Below, one piece after another: positions 1 to 7,205 of a stretch of DNA of 64,000 nucleotides. The notes beneath the pieces were generated by a model that saw nothing but the letters and a program-made list of their open reading frames with translations, made no database searches and had not been told where the DNA came from. The translations under genes were made by a program, and so were the position numbers. The DNA comes from Micromonospora gifhornensis (lineage in GTDB: Bacteria; Actinomycetota; Actinomycetes; Mycobacteriales; Micromonosporaceae): assembly GCF_016863515.1 (NCBI RefSeq), contig NZ_BOPA01000011.1, positions 124,001-188,000 of the forward strand, in the 5' to 3' direction. Position 1 is the stretch's first letter. Each line of letters opens with the position of its first letter.

Positions 1-1155
1 CCGCTCCAGGGCACTCGCGGTCCGTTCCCACGTGTAGCTGCACCGGACCCGGTCGACGGCCGCGTGCCCGTACGCGAACCGACCCGCGTTGTCGGTGATC
101 AGCCGGCGCAGGGTCATCCCGAGCGTGCGTACGTCGCCCGGCGGCACCAGCTTGCCGGTGACCTCGTCGACCACGGCGTCGGCGATGCCGCCCATGGCGT
201 ATCCGACCACCGGGACACCGCAGGCCATCGCCTCCAGGGACACCCGGCCGGCCGAGGAGTAGTGCGGGGTGCAGGCCACCACGTCGGCCGAGCGGTACCA
301 GGTGGCCATCTGGTCGTGCGGCACCGCACCCACCAGGTGCACCTGGTCGGCCACGCCCACCCGTTCGGCCAGCTCGCGCAGCCGGCGGGCCTCGGCGTGA
401 CCGGCCAGCTGACCGGCCGGCGGGCCACCGGCGATCACCAGCTCCGCCTCGCCGACCAGGCGCATCGCGCGAATCAGGTCGTCCTGACCGTGGCCGGGCG
501 ACAGCCCACCCACCGAGAGGATCCGGGGGCGCTGGTCACGCGGGGCGGCCTCGCCGTCGGGATGGAACTGCCCGGTGTCCACACCGGTCGGCACCATCGC
601 CACCGACATGCGTTGCAGACCCATCCGGGTCAGTTCCTCCACCTCGTCGTTGCACTGGGCCACCGCGATGTCCACCGCCCGGGTCAGCGCCCGCTCCAGC
701 GGAATGCGGGTACCGGGTCCGTCGTAGCGCGGGCCGAGGTGCCGCAGTTGCTCCATGCCGAGCGAGTGGAACGTCTGCACGACGGGGATGTCGGTCTCCC
801 GTACGGCGTGCGCGGCGGCCAGCCCGCCGATCCAGTAATGACCGTGCACCACCTCGGGCGTCCAGTCGGTCGCCCACCGGTCGGCGAGCCACTGGCCGAA
901 CTCCGACACGTACGGCACCAGGTCGGCGGTGGGGGTCGGGGCCACCGGTCCGATCGGTGCCCGCTCGATCCGGTAGCCGTCGACCAGGTCGGTATCGGTG
1001 ACGTCCGGATTGTCCCGTCGGGTGTACACCCGCACGTCGTGACCTCGTCCGGCCAGTTCGGCAGCGACCCGTGCGATGTGCTGGTAGGTGCCGACGACGG
1101 TCCCGTCGCCGGAGGTCGGCGCAGCGGCGTGGGCGCAGACAAGGCCGACGCGCAT
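1..1155 (-). CDS. GT4 family glycosyltransferase, truncated by the window edge
   Basis: The reverse strand is open from an ATG at 1155 to base 1, giving 385 residues without a stop; the C-terminus lies outside. The start follows a clear GGAGG about 6 nt upstream. The N-terminus reads MRVGLVCAHAAAPTSGDGTV, the donor-side GT-B Rossmann start with a glycine-rich loop. A second Rossmann half begins near residue 205 (RPRILSVGGLSPGHGQDDL). Near residue 310 is the GT4 signature with HYSSAGRVSLEAMACGVPVV, which contains the E of the EX7E motif. The layout resembles sucrose-phosphate-synthase-like and MshA-like retaining transferases, but the acceptor cannot be told from sequence, so I do not call it mshA. 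It is divergent from the SDR gene. Confidence 0.85.
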   Translation of the reverse strand, partial: MRVGLVCAHAAAPTSGDGTVVGTYQHIARVAAELAGRGHDVRVYTRRDNPDVTDTDLVDGYRIERAPIGPVAPTPTADLVPYVSEFGQWLADRWATDWTPEVVHGHYWIGGLAAAHAVRETDIPVVQTFHSLGMEQLRHLGPRYDGPGTRIPLERALTRAVDIAVAQCNDEVEELTRMGLQRMSVAMVPTGVDTGQFHPDGEAAPRDQRPRILSVGGLSPGHGQDDLIRAMRLVGEAELVIAGGPPAGQLAGHAEARRLRELAERVGVADQVHLVGAVPHDQMATWYRSADVVACTPHYSSAGRVSLEAMACGVPVVGYAMGGIADAVVDEVTGKLVPPGDVRTLGMTLRRLITDNAGRFAYGHAAVDRVRCSYTWERTASALER

Positions 1156-1294
1156 GGGTCACCTCCATGCGTAATTGAGCGGTGGTCCTCCGGTCAGAGC
1201 GTCCCATTAACCGGGGCCCGACGAGCCGAAACCTGGCAGATCGCCGCTGCTCGGCGGCGGCATGACCGGCGACACGGTGGGGTATCGGTACCCA

Positions 1295-2293
1295 ATGCCT
1301 CTCGTTCGACCGATCAGCGACAGCACGGTGGTGATCACCGGCGCCTCCAGCGGCATCGGCACGGCGACCGCGTACGCCCTGGCCCGACGGGGATGCGCTC
1401 TCGTGCTGGCCGCCCGGACCGAGTCGGCGCTGCTGGCGGTGGCCCGGCGCTGCGAGGAGTTGGGCGCTCGGAGCCTGGTCGTACCCACCGACGTCACCGA
1501 CCCGGCGGCGGTCGAGCGGCTCGCCGCGAGCGCGGTCGCCCAGTTCGGCCACATCGACGCCTGGATCAACAATGCCGCGGTCGGCGTGGTCGGGCTCTTC
1601 GACGAGATCCCGGTGGCGGAGTTCCGCCGGGTGCTGGAGGTGGATCTGCTCGGCACCGCGTACGGCATGCGGGCGGCGCTGCCGCATCTGGATGCCGCCG
1701 GTGGCGGTGTGGTGGTCAACAACGCCTCGGTGCTGGCCGAGGTGGCGATGCCGTACCAGTCCGCCTACAACGCTGCAAAGCACGGCATCCGCGGGCTGTC
1801 CGACACGGTACGACAGGAGTTGCGGCTCACCGGTCGGGGCGACATCTCGATCTGCACGGTGCTGCCGGCCGCCATCGACACGCCCTTCTTCCGGCACGCC
1901 GCCAACCACACCGGCCAGGTGTTCGCACCGCCACCGCCGGTCTACCCGCCGACGATGGTGGCGGAGACGATCGTCCGGCTGGTGCAGCGACCTCGTCGTG
2001 AGGCGTACGCCGGTGGTGCCGCCCGGTTGCTCGGCCTGCAGTGGCGACTGGCCCCGGCGTTCACCGAACGGGTCCTCGCCTGGTACGCCCAGCGCACCCA
2101 GTTCGGCCCCGGCACGCCCGCCGACAGCAGCGGTAACGTCTTCCAGCCGGACGCGCAGGGCGTCCCGGAGGGCGGCTGGCACGGTCGCCGCCGTCAGGTG
2201 GTCCGGGTGACCGCCGCCCTCGGCCTGGCCGCCGCCGGCACCGCGGTCGGCACCGTCGCGGCGATGGCCCGCCAACGCCGTGACGTCCGGTGA
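1295..2293 (+). CDS. SDR family oxidoreductase with a C-terminal hydrophobic tail
   Basis: This is a classical short-chain dehydrogenase/reductase of 332 residues. The NAD(P)-binding loop TGASSGIG is close to the N-terminus, NNA follows near residue 90, and the catalytic Tyr/Lys lie in YQSAYNAAKHG. A catalytic serine sits upstream in the NNASVLAE segment. After the usual domain (about 250 residues) comes an extension ending in a hydrophobic stretch and basic tail (VTAALGLAAAGTAVG then RQRRDVR). This suggests a membrane-anchored enzyme of the kind common in actinobacteria. Substrate is unknown. An upstream ATG at 1262 would add 11 residues that precede the normal first beta-strand; I prefer 1295. 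The stop overlaps a GTG of the next reading frame. Confidence 0.88.
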   Translation: MPLVRPISDSTVVITGASSGIGTATAYALARRGCALVLAARTESALLAVARRCEELGARSLVVPTDVTDPAAVERLAASAVAQFGHIDAWINNAAVGVVGLFDEIPVAEFRRVLEVDLLGTAYGMRAALPHLDAAGGGVVVNNASVLAEVAMPYQSAYNAAKHGIRGLSDTVRQELRLTGRGDISICTVLPAAIDTPFFRHAANHTGQVFAPPPPVYPPTMVAETIVRLVQRPRREAYAGGAARLLGLQWRLAPAFTERVLAWYAQRTQFGPGTPADSSGNVFQPDAQGVPEGGWHGRRRQVVRVTAALGLAAAGTAVGTVAAMARQRRDVR

Positions 2294-2364
2294 CGGCCTC
2301 GGCGTCCCCGATCGGCACCGACGATGCCGGTTACGGCACCGGGGCAGCGGGTAGTGGTGCAGGT

Positions 2365-2934
2365 ATGCGCGAAGACGAGTACCCGACCCCGCTGTCCGAC
2401 CCCGAGGCCGACGGTCTGCCCGACACCGCCGACGACGACTCGACGGCCGGGGACGACGTACTGACCGGACGGGAGGCGGACGGCCCGGCCCCCGCCCAGT
2501 TGCCCGGCGACCGCGTGCCGGTGGCGGTGGACGAGTTCGGCACCACCGCCGACGAGCAGCTCGACGGTGAGTCGCTGGACTACAAGCTGAGCCGGGAGCA
2601 GTTCGAGTTGCCGGTCGACGACCCGCTGGCCGCCCCGGTGGACCCGGACATCGCGGCCGAGGCGGACAGCCGGGAGCAGGCGGCGCAGGCGCAGCTCGAT
2701 GCCGACGTGATGGACCCGGGCCCGACCTCCGACCCGAAGTCCCAGGTCTCCCTCTACGACCACGGGCAGTTGGGCGCGGGGGACGCCACGGTGGGTCGGC
2801 TGGTCCAACCGGACGAGGGCACGCACACCGACCAGGAGGCCGACGCCATCGCCTACGACGCGGGCAGCGCCGGTGGTGGGGCCAGCGCCGAGGAGTTGGC
2901 CGTGCACGAGACCCGCCCGCCGCACTCGGTGTGA
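2365..2934 (+). CDS. DUF5709 domain protein
   Basis: This is a 189-residue, very acidic soluble protein. It opens with MREDEYPTPLSDPEADGLP and DTADDDST, which I recognise as the conserved start of the actinobacterial DUF5709 family. The rest is low-complexity and rich in Asp, Glu and Gly, with no signal peptide, membrane helix or catalytic motif. Function is unknown. A GTG at 2290 overlapping the stop of the SDR gene (GTGA) could start a 214-residue form and would couple the two genes, but the added N-terminus is Gly/Ala filler, so 2365 is favoured. It is convergent with the response regulator, with only about 10 nt between them. Confidence 0.75.
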   Translation: MREDEYPTPLSDPEADGLPDTADDDSTAGDDVLTGREADGPAPAQLPGDRVPVAVDEFGTTADEQLDGESLDYKLSREQFELPVDDPLAAPVDPDIAAEADSREQAAQAQLDADVMDPGPTSDPKSQVSLYDHGQLGAGDATVGRLVQPDEGTHTDQEADAIAYDAGSAGGGASAEELAVHETRPPHSV

Positions 2935-2944
2935 CGCCGACGCG

Positions 2945-3601
2945 CTACTCGTCCAGGCCGCGTTCGATCGCGTAGCGGGTCAGTTCGACCCGGTTGTGCA
3001 GTTGCAGCTTGCCGAGCGTGTTCTGCACGTGGTTCTGCACCGTACGGTGGGACAGGCCGAGCCGCTCGGCGATCTGCTTGTAGGACATCCCCTTTGCCAC
3101 CAGCCGCAGCACCTCGGTCTCCCGGTCGGTGAGCCGGGGTGCGGTGTCCTGGCCCGGCTCCGGCCCACCGGCGGCGGCCAGCCGGCGGTACTCACCGAGC
3201 ACCAGCCCGGCCAGGCCGGGCGTGAACACCGGTTCGCCCGCCGCCGTACGCCGTACCGCGTCGAGGAATTCCGCGAGCGCGGCGGACTTGAGCAGATAGC
3301 CGGTGGCGCCCGCCTTTACCGCGTCCAGCACGCCCTGCTGTTCCCCGCTGGCGGAGAGCATCAGCACGCGGACCTGTGGCCAGGCGGCGCGCAGCCCACG
3401 GATCACCTCCACGCCTGAGACGTCGGGCAGTTGCAGGTCGAGCACCACCACGTCGGGGCGGGCGGCGGCCACCACCCGGACCGCCTGGCGGCCCTCACCG
3501 CAGCTGGCCACCACCTGATGGCCGGCCTCGGCCAGGTCGCGGGCCACCCCTTCGCGCCACATCGGGTGGTCGTCCACCACCATGACTCGTACGCCGCTCA
3601 C
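2945..3601 (-). CDS. LuxR/NarL-type two-component response regulator
   Basis: The 218-residue protein has an N-terminal receiver domain: acidic pocket D10/D11, phospho-acceptor D55 in VVVLD, and a conserved lysine in YLLKSAA. A C-terminal GerE/LuxR helix-turn-helix follows (LTDRETEVLRLVAKGMSYKQ, then IAERLGLSHRTVQNHV). It is the partner of the upstream histidine kinase: its GTG start overlaps the kinase stop as GTGA, so the two are translationally coupled. By family it is a DNA-binding regulator activated by phosphorylation of D55; target genes and stimulus are not visible. The start could slide to the ATG six codons downstream, but the overlap supports GTG. Confidence 0.93.
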   Translation of the reverse strand: MSGVRVMVVDDHPMWREGVARDLAEAGHQVVASCGEGRQAVRVVAAARPDVVVLDLQLPDVSGVEVIRGLRAAWPQVRVLMLSASGEQQGVLDAVKAGATGYLLKSAALAEFLDAVRRTAAGEPVFTPGLAGLVLGEYRRLAAAGGPEPGQDTAPRLTDRETEVLRLVAKGMSYKQIAERLGLSHRTVQNHVQNTLGKLQLHNRVELTRYAIERGLDE

Positions 3602-4728
3602 GGGTTCCTCCTCCTCGACACGGTGAGTTCGACCTCGGTGCCGCTGCCCGGGACGGAGCTGATCGTGGCCGTCCCACCGAGGTCGGTCAGCCGGCCCCGG
3701 ATGGCCTGGGCCACGCCGAGCCGTCCCTGGGCGACGGCCTCGGTGAGCCGGTCCGGGGCGAAGCCCGGTCCCTCGTCCCGGATCGACACGGTCACCGTCG
3801 ATTCCTCGTCCTCGACAAGCACCCAGGCCCGTCCGCCGCCGTGTCGGGCCACGTTGTCCAGTGCCGCACCGGTGGCGGCGGCCAGTTCGTGGGCCACCCG
3901 CGGGGGCAGCGGCACCGCGGTGGCGGGGGTGGACAGCGAGACGCTGGCCGAGGCGTACCGGCCGAGCAGTTCACGCAGGTCCACCGGCCCGTCGGTGGCG
4001 CGCGGCCCGGCGTCGGAGATCAGTGCGCGCAGGGCCGCCTCCTGCTCGCCGGCCAACCGGGCCAGCTCACCGGCCTCCCCGTCGAGGTGCTCGCCCCGGC
4101 GGGACACCAGGGCCAGCACCTGCAGCACCGAGTCGTGGATGTCCCGGGCCAGCCGTTCCCGTTCCCGGGTGGCCGCCTCCAACTCGACTGCCTGCTGCAA
4201 CCGCTGTTCCGCGCGGACCGCCAACCGTGCCACGTGCCCGACCACCACACCGGCCAGCAACATCAGGATCGTGCCGTTGATCGCGGTCGGGGTGACCATG
4301 CCCCGGGTCACCAGGTCGGTCCCGCCGATCACCAACGCGGCGGTCACGCCACGGCGTCGGCCACCGGAGACGGCCCAGGCCAGCACCGGCCCGCTGAGCC
4401 AGGCGATCGCCAGCGTCGGCAGACCGGCGTCGAGGGCTTCCCGGCCCATCACCCACGGGGTGACCAGCAGGATCGCCACCACGAGACCCAGGTCGGCCAG
4501 GAGCAGCGGCCAGCCGCGCCGGGCCGGCGCCGCGTAGCCGAACGCGGTGACGACGGTCCAGGCCGCCATCACCAGGACCAGCGCACCGGCGGCGAGCGGG
4601 TGGGCGTACCGGTCCGCGTCGCGGGCCACGACCACGCAGACGTACGCCAGGGAAGCCACCCGGAAAACCGCGACGGCACGCCAGAGCGGGACCTCGAAAC
4701 CACCGGGCGCGGGCACGTGCGTCACCAT
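3598..4728 (-). CDS. Membrane sensor histidine kinase (HisKA_3/NarX-type)
   Basis: The 376-residue protein has six or so hydrophobic segments in residues 15-170 and no large extracellular loop, so it probably senses within or at the membrane. A coiled-coil linker follows (AEQRLQQAVELEAATRERE). The HisKA_3 motif has the phospho-acceptor H198 in RDIHDSVLQ. A HATPase_c domain carries an N-box-like region (ALDNVARHGGG) and a G-box (DEGPGFAP). It phosphorylates the LuxR-type regulator encoded immediately downstream with a 4-nt overlap. The open frame extends further upstream, but the ATG at 4728 lies just before the first membrane helix. It is divergent from the RsbW-like gene. Confidence 0.9.
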   Translation of the reverse strand: MVTHVPAPGGFEVPLWRAVAVFRVASLAYVCVVVARDADRYAHPLAAGALVLVMAAWTVVTAFGYAAPARRGWPLLLADLGLVVAILLVTPWVMGREALDAGLPTLAIAWLSGPVLAWAVSGGRRRGVTAALVIGGTDLVTRGMVTPTAINGTILMLLAGVVVGHVARLAVRAEQRLQQAVELEAATRERERLARDIHDSVLQVLALVSRRGEHLDGEAGELARLAGEQEAALRALISDAGPRATDGPVDLRELLGRYASASVSLSTPATAVPLPPRVAHELAAATGAALDNVARHGGGRAWVLVEDEESTVTVSIRDEGPGFAPDRLTEAVAQGRLGVAQAIRGRLTDLGGTATISSVPGSGTEVELTVSRRRNP

Positions 4729-4833
4729 GCCACAAACGATCAGCCGGCACCTCGCCCCATGCGGCCCAATGAACCCTGACGTACGGTGGTAAATGCCGCG
4801 TAAACCTCCGCGATCTTCTGTCGGGACCGGGCC

Positions 4834-5304
4834 ATGACGAACGCAGAACCCCCCACACCGCGTACGGTGGTGCCCATCGAACACGCCCTCCTGATCGCCG
4901 ATGCCTTCGACCAGGCTCAGGTGACCGAGCTTCGACACTCGGTCGCCTCCTGCGCGTACGCTGCCGGGCTGCGCGACGATCGTCTCGACGACTTCGTGCT
5001 CGCCGTCAACGAGCTGATCACCAACGCCGTGCGGCACGGCGGGGGCCAGGGCTGGCTGCGCCTCTGGGCGGAGCCCGGTCAGCTGCTCTGCGAGGTCTCC
5101 GACCACGGCCGGGGCATCAGCGCCCAGCGACTCGACAACCGCAACCGGCCGACGCCTGACACGGCCGGCGGCTGGGGCCTCTGGCTGGCCCGCGAGCTGA
5201 CCGACGCGATGGATGTCGCGACCGGCCCGGCCGGCACCACGGTACGCATCCTCACCGCGACAGTGGTGACCGAGCAGCACACCGGCCGGCACCGGCTGGA
5301 CTGA
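4834..5304 (+). CDS. RsbW-like anti-sigma/ATP-binding regulatory protein
   Basis: This is a 156-residue single HATPase_c_2 (GHKL) domain. The N-box reads VNELITNAVRHGGG and the G-box DHGRGI, with a GGWGLWLARELTD lid segment. There is no histidine-phosphotransfer domain, which separates it from sensor kinases and places it with the RsbW/SpoIIAB-like family common in actinobacteria. Such proteins bind and phosphorylate anti-sigma-factor antagonists, but no sigma factor or antagonist gene is adjacent. The partner is therefore unknown. It ends directly against the convergent purC stop with no spacer. Confidence 0.85.
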   Translation: MTNAEPPTPRTVVPIEHALLIADAFDQAQVTELRHSVASCAYAAGLRDDRLDDFVLAVNELITNAVRHGGGQGWLRLWAEPGQLLCEVSDHGRGISAQRLDNRNRPTPDTAGGWGLWLARELTDAMDVATGPAGTTVRILTATVVTEQHTGRHRLD

Positions 5305-6138
5305 TCAGTCCCAGCGGTTGCCGGTCAGCTTCTCGTAGACGTCCACGTAGCGGGCGCGGGTGGCCTCGACCACCTCGGCCGGGACCTCGGGTGCCGGAGC
5401 CTGCTTGTTCCAGCCGCTGCTGGCCGCCCAGTCCCGCACGTACTGCTTGTCGTAGGAGAACTGCGCCCGACCGGGCTGGTACGACTCGGCCGGCCAGAAC
5501 CGCGACGAATCCGGGGTGAGCACCTCGTCGGCGAGGACCAGCGTGCCGTCCGCCGCCCACCCAAGCTCGATCTTGGTGTCGGCGACCAGGATGCCCCGCT
5601 GCGCGGCCAACTCGGTGCCGCGGCAGTAGACGTCGATCGTCACCTGACGCAGCCGTTCGGCGGTCTGGGCACCGACCTTGTCGACCACCTCGGCGAAGGT
5701 CATCGGCTGGTCGTGCTCGCCCATCGGCGCCTTGGTCGACGGGGTGAAGATCGGCTCCGGCAGGATCGATGCCTCGACCAGCCCACGCGGCAACTCGACA
5801 CCGGAAACCGCGCCGGTGCGCTCGTACTCCTTCAGGCCACCACCGGTCAGGAAGCCTCGGGCGACACACTCGACGGGCACCATCTCCAGCCGACGGCAGC
5901 GGATCGCCCGACCGGCGAACTCCGCCGGCACGTCGGTCGCCGAGATGACGTGGTGGGGCACCAGGTCGGCCAGTTGCTCGAACCACCACAGCGACAGCGC
6001 GGTGAGCAGCTTTCCCTTGTCCGGGATCGGGGTCGGCAGCACCACGTCGTAGACGGAGATGCGGTCCGAGGCGACCAGAATCAGATCGTCGCCGTCGGCG
6101 TAGACGTCCCTCACCTTGCCCGAATGCAGAAGTTCCAC
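5305..6138 (-). CDS. purC: Phosphoribosylaminoimidazole-succinocarboxamide synthase
   Basis: SAICAR synthetase catalyses the ATP-dependent joining of aspartate to CAIR in purine synthesis. The 277-residue protein has the ATP loop near the N-terminus (LLHSGKVRDVY), the SAICAR signature region (LPEPIFTPSTKAPMGEHD), and the second signature DTKIELGW followed by LADEVLTPDSSRFW. Length matches the long monofunctional form found in actinobacteria. The GTG start was chosen because the family begins just before the SGKVRD strand; the open frame upstream is not family-like. No other pur gene is in the window. Confidence 0.96.
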   Translation of the reverse strand: MELLHSGKVRDVYADGDDLILVASDRISVYDVVLPTPIPDKGKLLTALSLWWFEQLADLVPHHVISATDVPAEFAGRAIRCRRLEMVPVECVARGFLTGGGLKEYERTGAVSGVELPRGLVEASILPEPIFTPSTKAPMGEHDQPMTFAEVVDKVGAQTAERLRQVTIDVYCRGTELAAQRGILVADTKIELGWAADGTLVLADEVLTPDSSRFWPAESYQPGRAQFSYDKQYVRDWAASSGWNKQAPAPEVPAEVVEATRARYVDVYEKLTGNRWD

Positions 6139-6221
6139 GGCGACAAGTAGACCACGTGCCGCGCAGGCTGCCGAAAAGCAAGGGGCCCTCGGTGGAGGGC
6201 TGTGCAGGAGCCGGGCCCAGG

Positions 6222-6458
6222 TCAGCGCCGACGGCGCGTCATCCGGATCACCAGCAGCACGACCACCGCCACCACCGCCAGGCAGCAGAGCAGGCTCAGG
6301 AAGCCGAAGAAGCCACCACCACGCCGCCGTCGGGCGGCCTCGACGACCAGCTCCCCGGTCCCGGTCGAGGCCCAGGCGGCGACCGGAACGAACACCGACA
6401 GCACGACCACGCTCAGGAGCGTGCTGAGCCGCCCCCACCACTTGCTGAACGAAGACAT
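6222..6458 (-). CDS. Small two-helix membrane protein
   Basis: This 78-residue protein starts at an ATG preceded by GAGGATG. Residues 10-28 (LSTLLSVVVLSVFVPVAAWA) look like a signal or first membrane segment. A second long hydrophobic stretch (FFGFLSLLCCLAVVAVVVLL) is near the C-terminus, and the chain ends in RMTRRRR, which should be cytoplasmic. Between the helices is an arginine-rich turn (AARRRRGGG). I do not recognise a family. It lies downstream of the two initiator tRNA genes and may be read from its own promoter. Confidence 0.6.
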   Translation of the reverse strand: MSSFSKWWGRLSTLLSVVVLSVFVPVAAWASTGTGELVVEAARRRRGGGFFGFLSLLCCLAVVAVVVLLVIRMTRRRR

Positions 6459-6567
6459 GGGCTCATCCTCGCCGACGAGCGCAACCATGGTCGACAAACG
6501 GCACCCGTGTCGACGGCGGTGTCCTTTCGACGGCGGTGGCTTTGTCGACGGCGCGAGTCGACGAGAC

Positions 6568-6603
6568 GACGATGGCCCCGGACCGAAGTCCGGGGCCATC
6601 GTC
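6568..6603 (-). terminator. Intrinsic terminator with UUCG loop behind tRNA-fMet copy A
   Basis: A perfect 16-bp inverted repeat surrounds a 4-nt loop. Read on the reverse strand the loop is C(UUCG)G, an extra-stable tetraloop; read on the forward strand it is CGAA. The orientation therefore matches the tRNA gene upstream. There is no strong U-tract. Confidence 0.75.
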
Positions 6604-6609
6604 TGGCAG

Positions 6610-6683
6610 TAGCGGGGACAGGATTTGAACCTGCGACCTCTGGGTTATGAGCCCAGCGAGCTACCGAGCTGCTCCACCCCGCG
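6610..6683 (-). tRNA. Initiator tRNA-Met (CAU), copy A
   Basis: The reverse strand gives a 74-nt cloverleaf without encoded CCA. The anticodon is CAU in GGGCTCATAACCC. Three consecutive G:C pairs in the anticodon stem and the lack of a Watson-Crick pair between the first base (C) and position 72 (T) are hallmarks of initiator rather than elongator tRNA. The T-arm carries GGTTCAAATCC. Confidence 0.95.
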
Positions 6684-6921
6684 TCGGTAGATTCAGCCTA
6701 CCGCACCCACTGCTGCACCGATCACCCACCCCCAGCGTCGGCACGCAGTCGGTGCGAACACCGCCCACCGGGGCCATTCGCGCACCGCCGCGAGTCATGA
6801 CCCGCATGCCCGCCGGAGCACCAGCGGGGCACCGACCCGAGACTCGGCACCGGACCCGAGAACGAGCCCGAGACGACACCGAGCCCGAGACGACAGTGGG
6901 CCGGGACGATGAGCCCGAGAC

Positions 6922-6957
6922 GACGATGGCCCCGGACCGAAGTCCGGGGCCATCGTC
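6922..6957 (-). terminator. Intrinsic terminator with UUCG loop behind tRNA-fMet copy B
   Basis: It has the same 16-bp stem and UUCG tetraloop on the reverse strand as copy A. Each tRNA gene thus has its own terminator, and the two are probably separate transcription units. Confidence 0.75.
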
Positions 6958-6963
6958 TGGCAG

Positions 6964-7037
6964 TAGCGGGGACAGGATTTGAACCTGCGACCTCTGGGTT
7001 ATGAGCCCAGCGAGCTACCGAGCTGCTCCACCCCGCG
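6964..7037 (-). tRNA. Initiator tRNA-Met (CAU), copy B
   Basis: The sequence is identical to copy A over all 74 nt, with the same initiator features (C at position 1, three G:C pairs below the CAU loop). A recent duplication or gene conversion is the simplest reason for the identity. The 165 bp beyond it towards 7205 hold only the terminator of the next gene. Confidence 0.95.
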
Positions 7038-7148
7038 TCGCTAGATCCACCGTAGCGCACCACCCCTTGCCGCCGCAAAACGACGCCGAAACGGCCGCAC
7101 GGCCCCGGCCACTCCCGCGGCCACCAGCGCCTCGCCACGGAAAGCCGA

Positions 7149-7190
7149 AAGGCCTGCGGTGGTGATCGGAGAATCACCACCGCAGGCCTT
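7149..7190 (-). terminator. Terminator downstream of the UPF0182 gene
   Basis: A perfect 18-bp inverted repeat (arms AAGGCCTGCGGTGGTGAT and complement) with a 6-nt loop is followed on the reverse strand by a pyrimidine-rich stretch with several T residues. It sits 16 bp past the stop of the large membrane protein gene. Confidence 0.8.
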
Positions 7191-7205
7191 CACGGTCGAC
7201 GAACG

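Larger units (their letters stand above)
6563..6686. repeat. Direct repeat copy A: tRNA-fMet plus terminator unit
   Basis: This 124-bp segment is repeated, apparently without mismatch, at 6917-7040. The unit holds a complete initiator tRNA gene and the terminator behind it, both read on the reverse strand. The flanks diverge right after the unit. Confidence 0.85.
6917..7040. repeat. Direct repeat copy B: tRNA-fMet plus terminator unit
   Basis: This is the second copy of the 124-bp unit described at 6563. The 230 bp between the copies is non-coding and holds imperfect repeats of GAGCCCGAGACGAC at about 6840-6925, the last of which runs into the start of this unit. Confidence 0.85.

Noticed and set aside
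64..2001. 645-codon forward open frame over the glycosyltransferase and SDR genes
   Set aside because: Antisense and off-frame to two clear protein families; the His/Arg/Gly/Pro-rich translation is typical of shadow frames in high-GC DNA.
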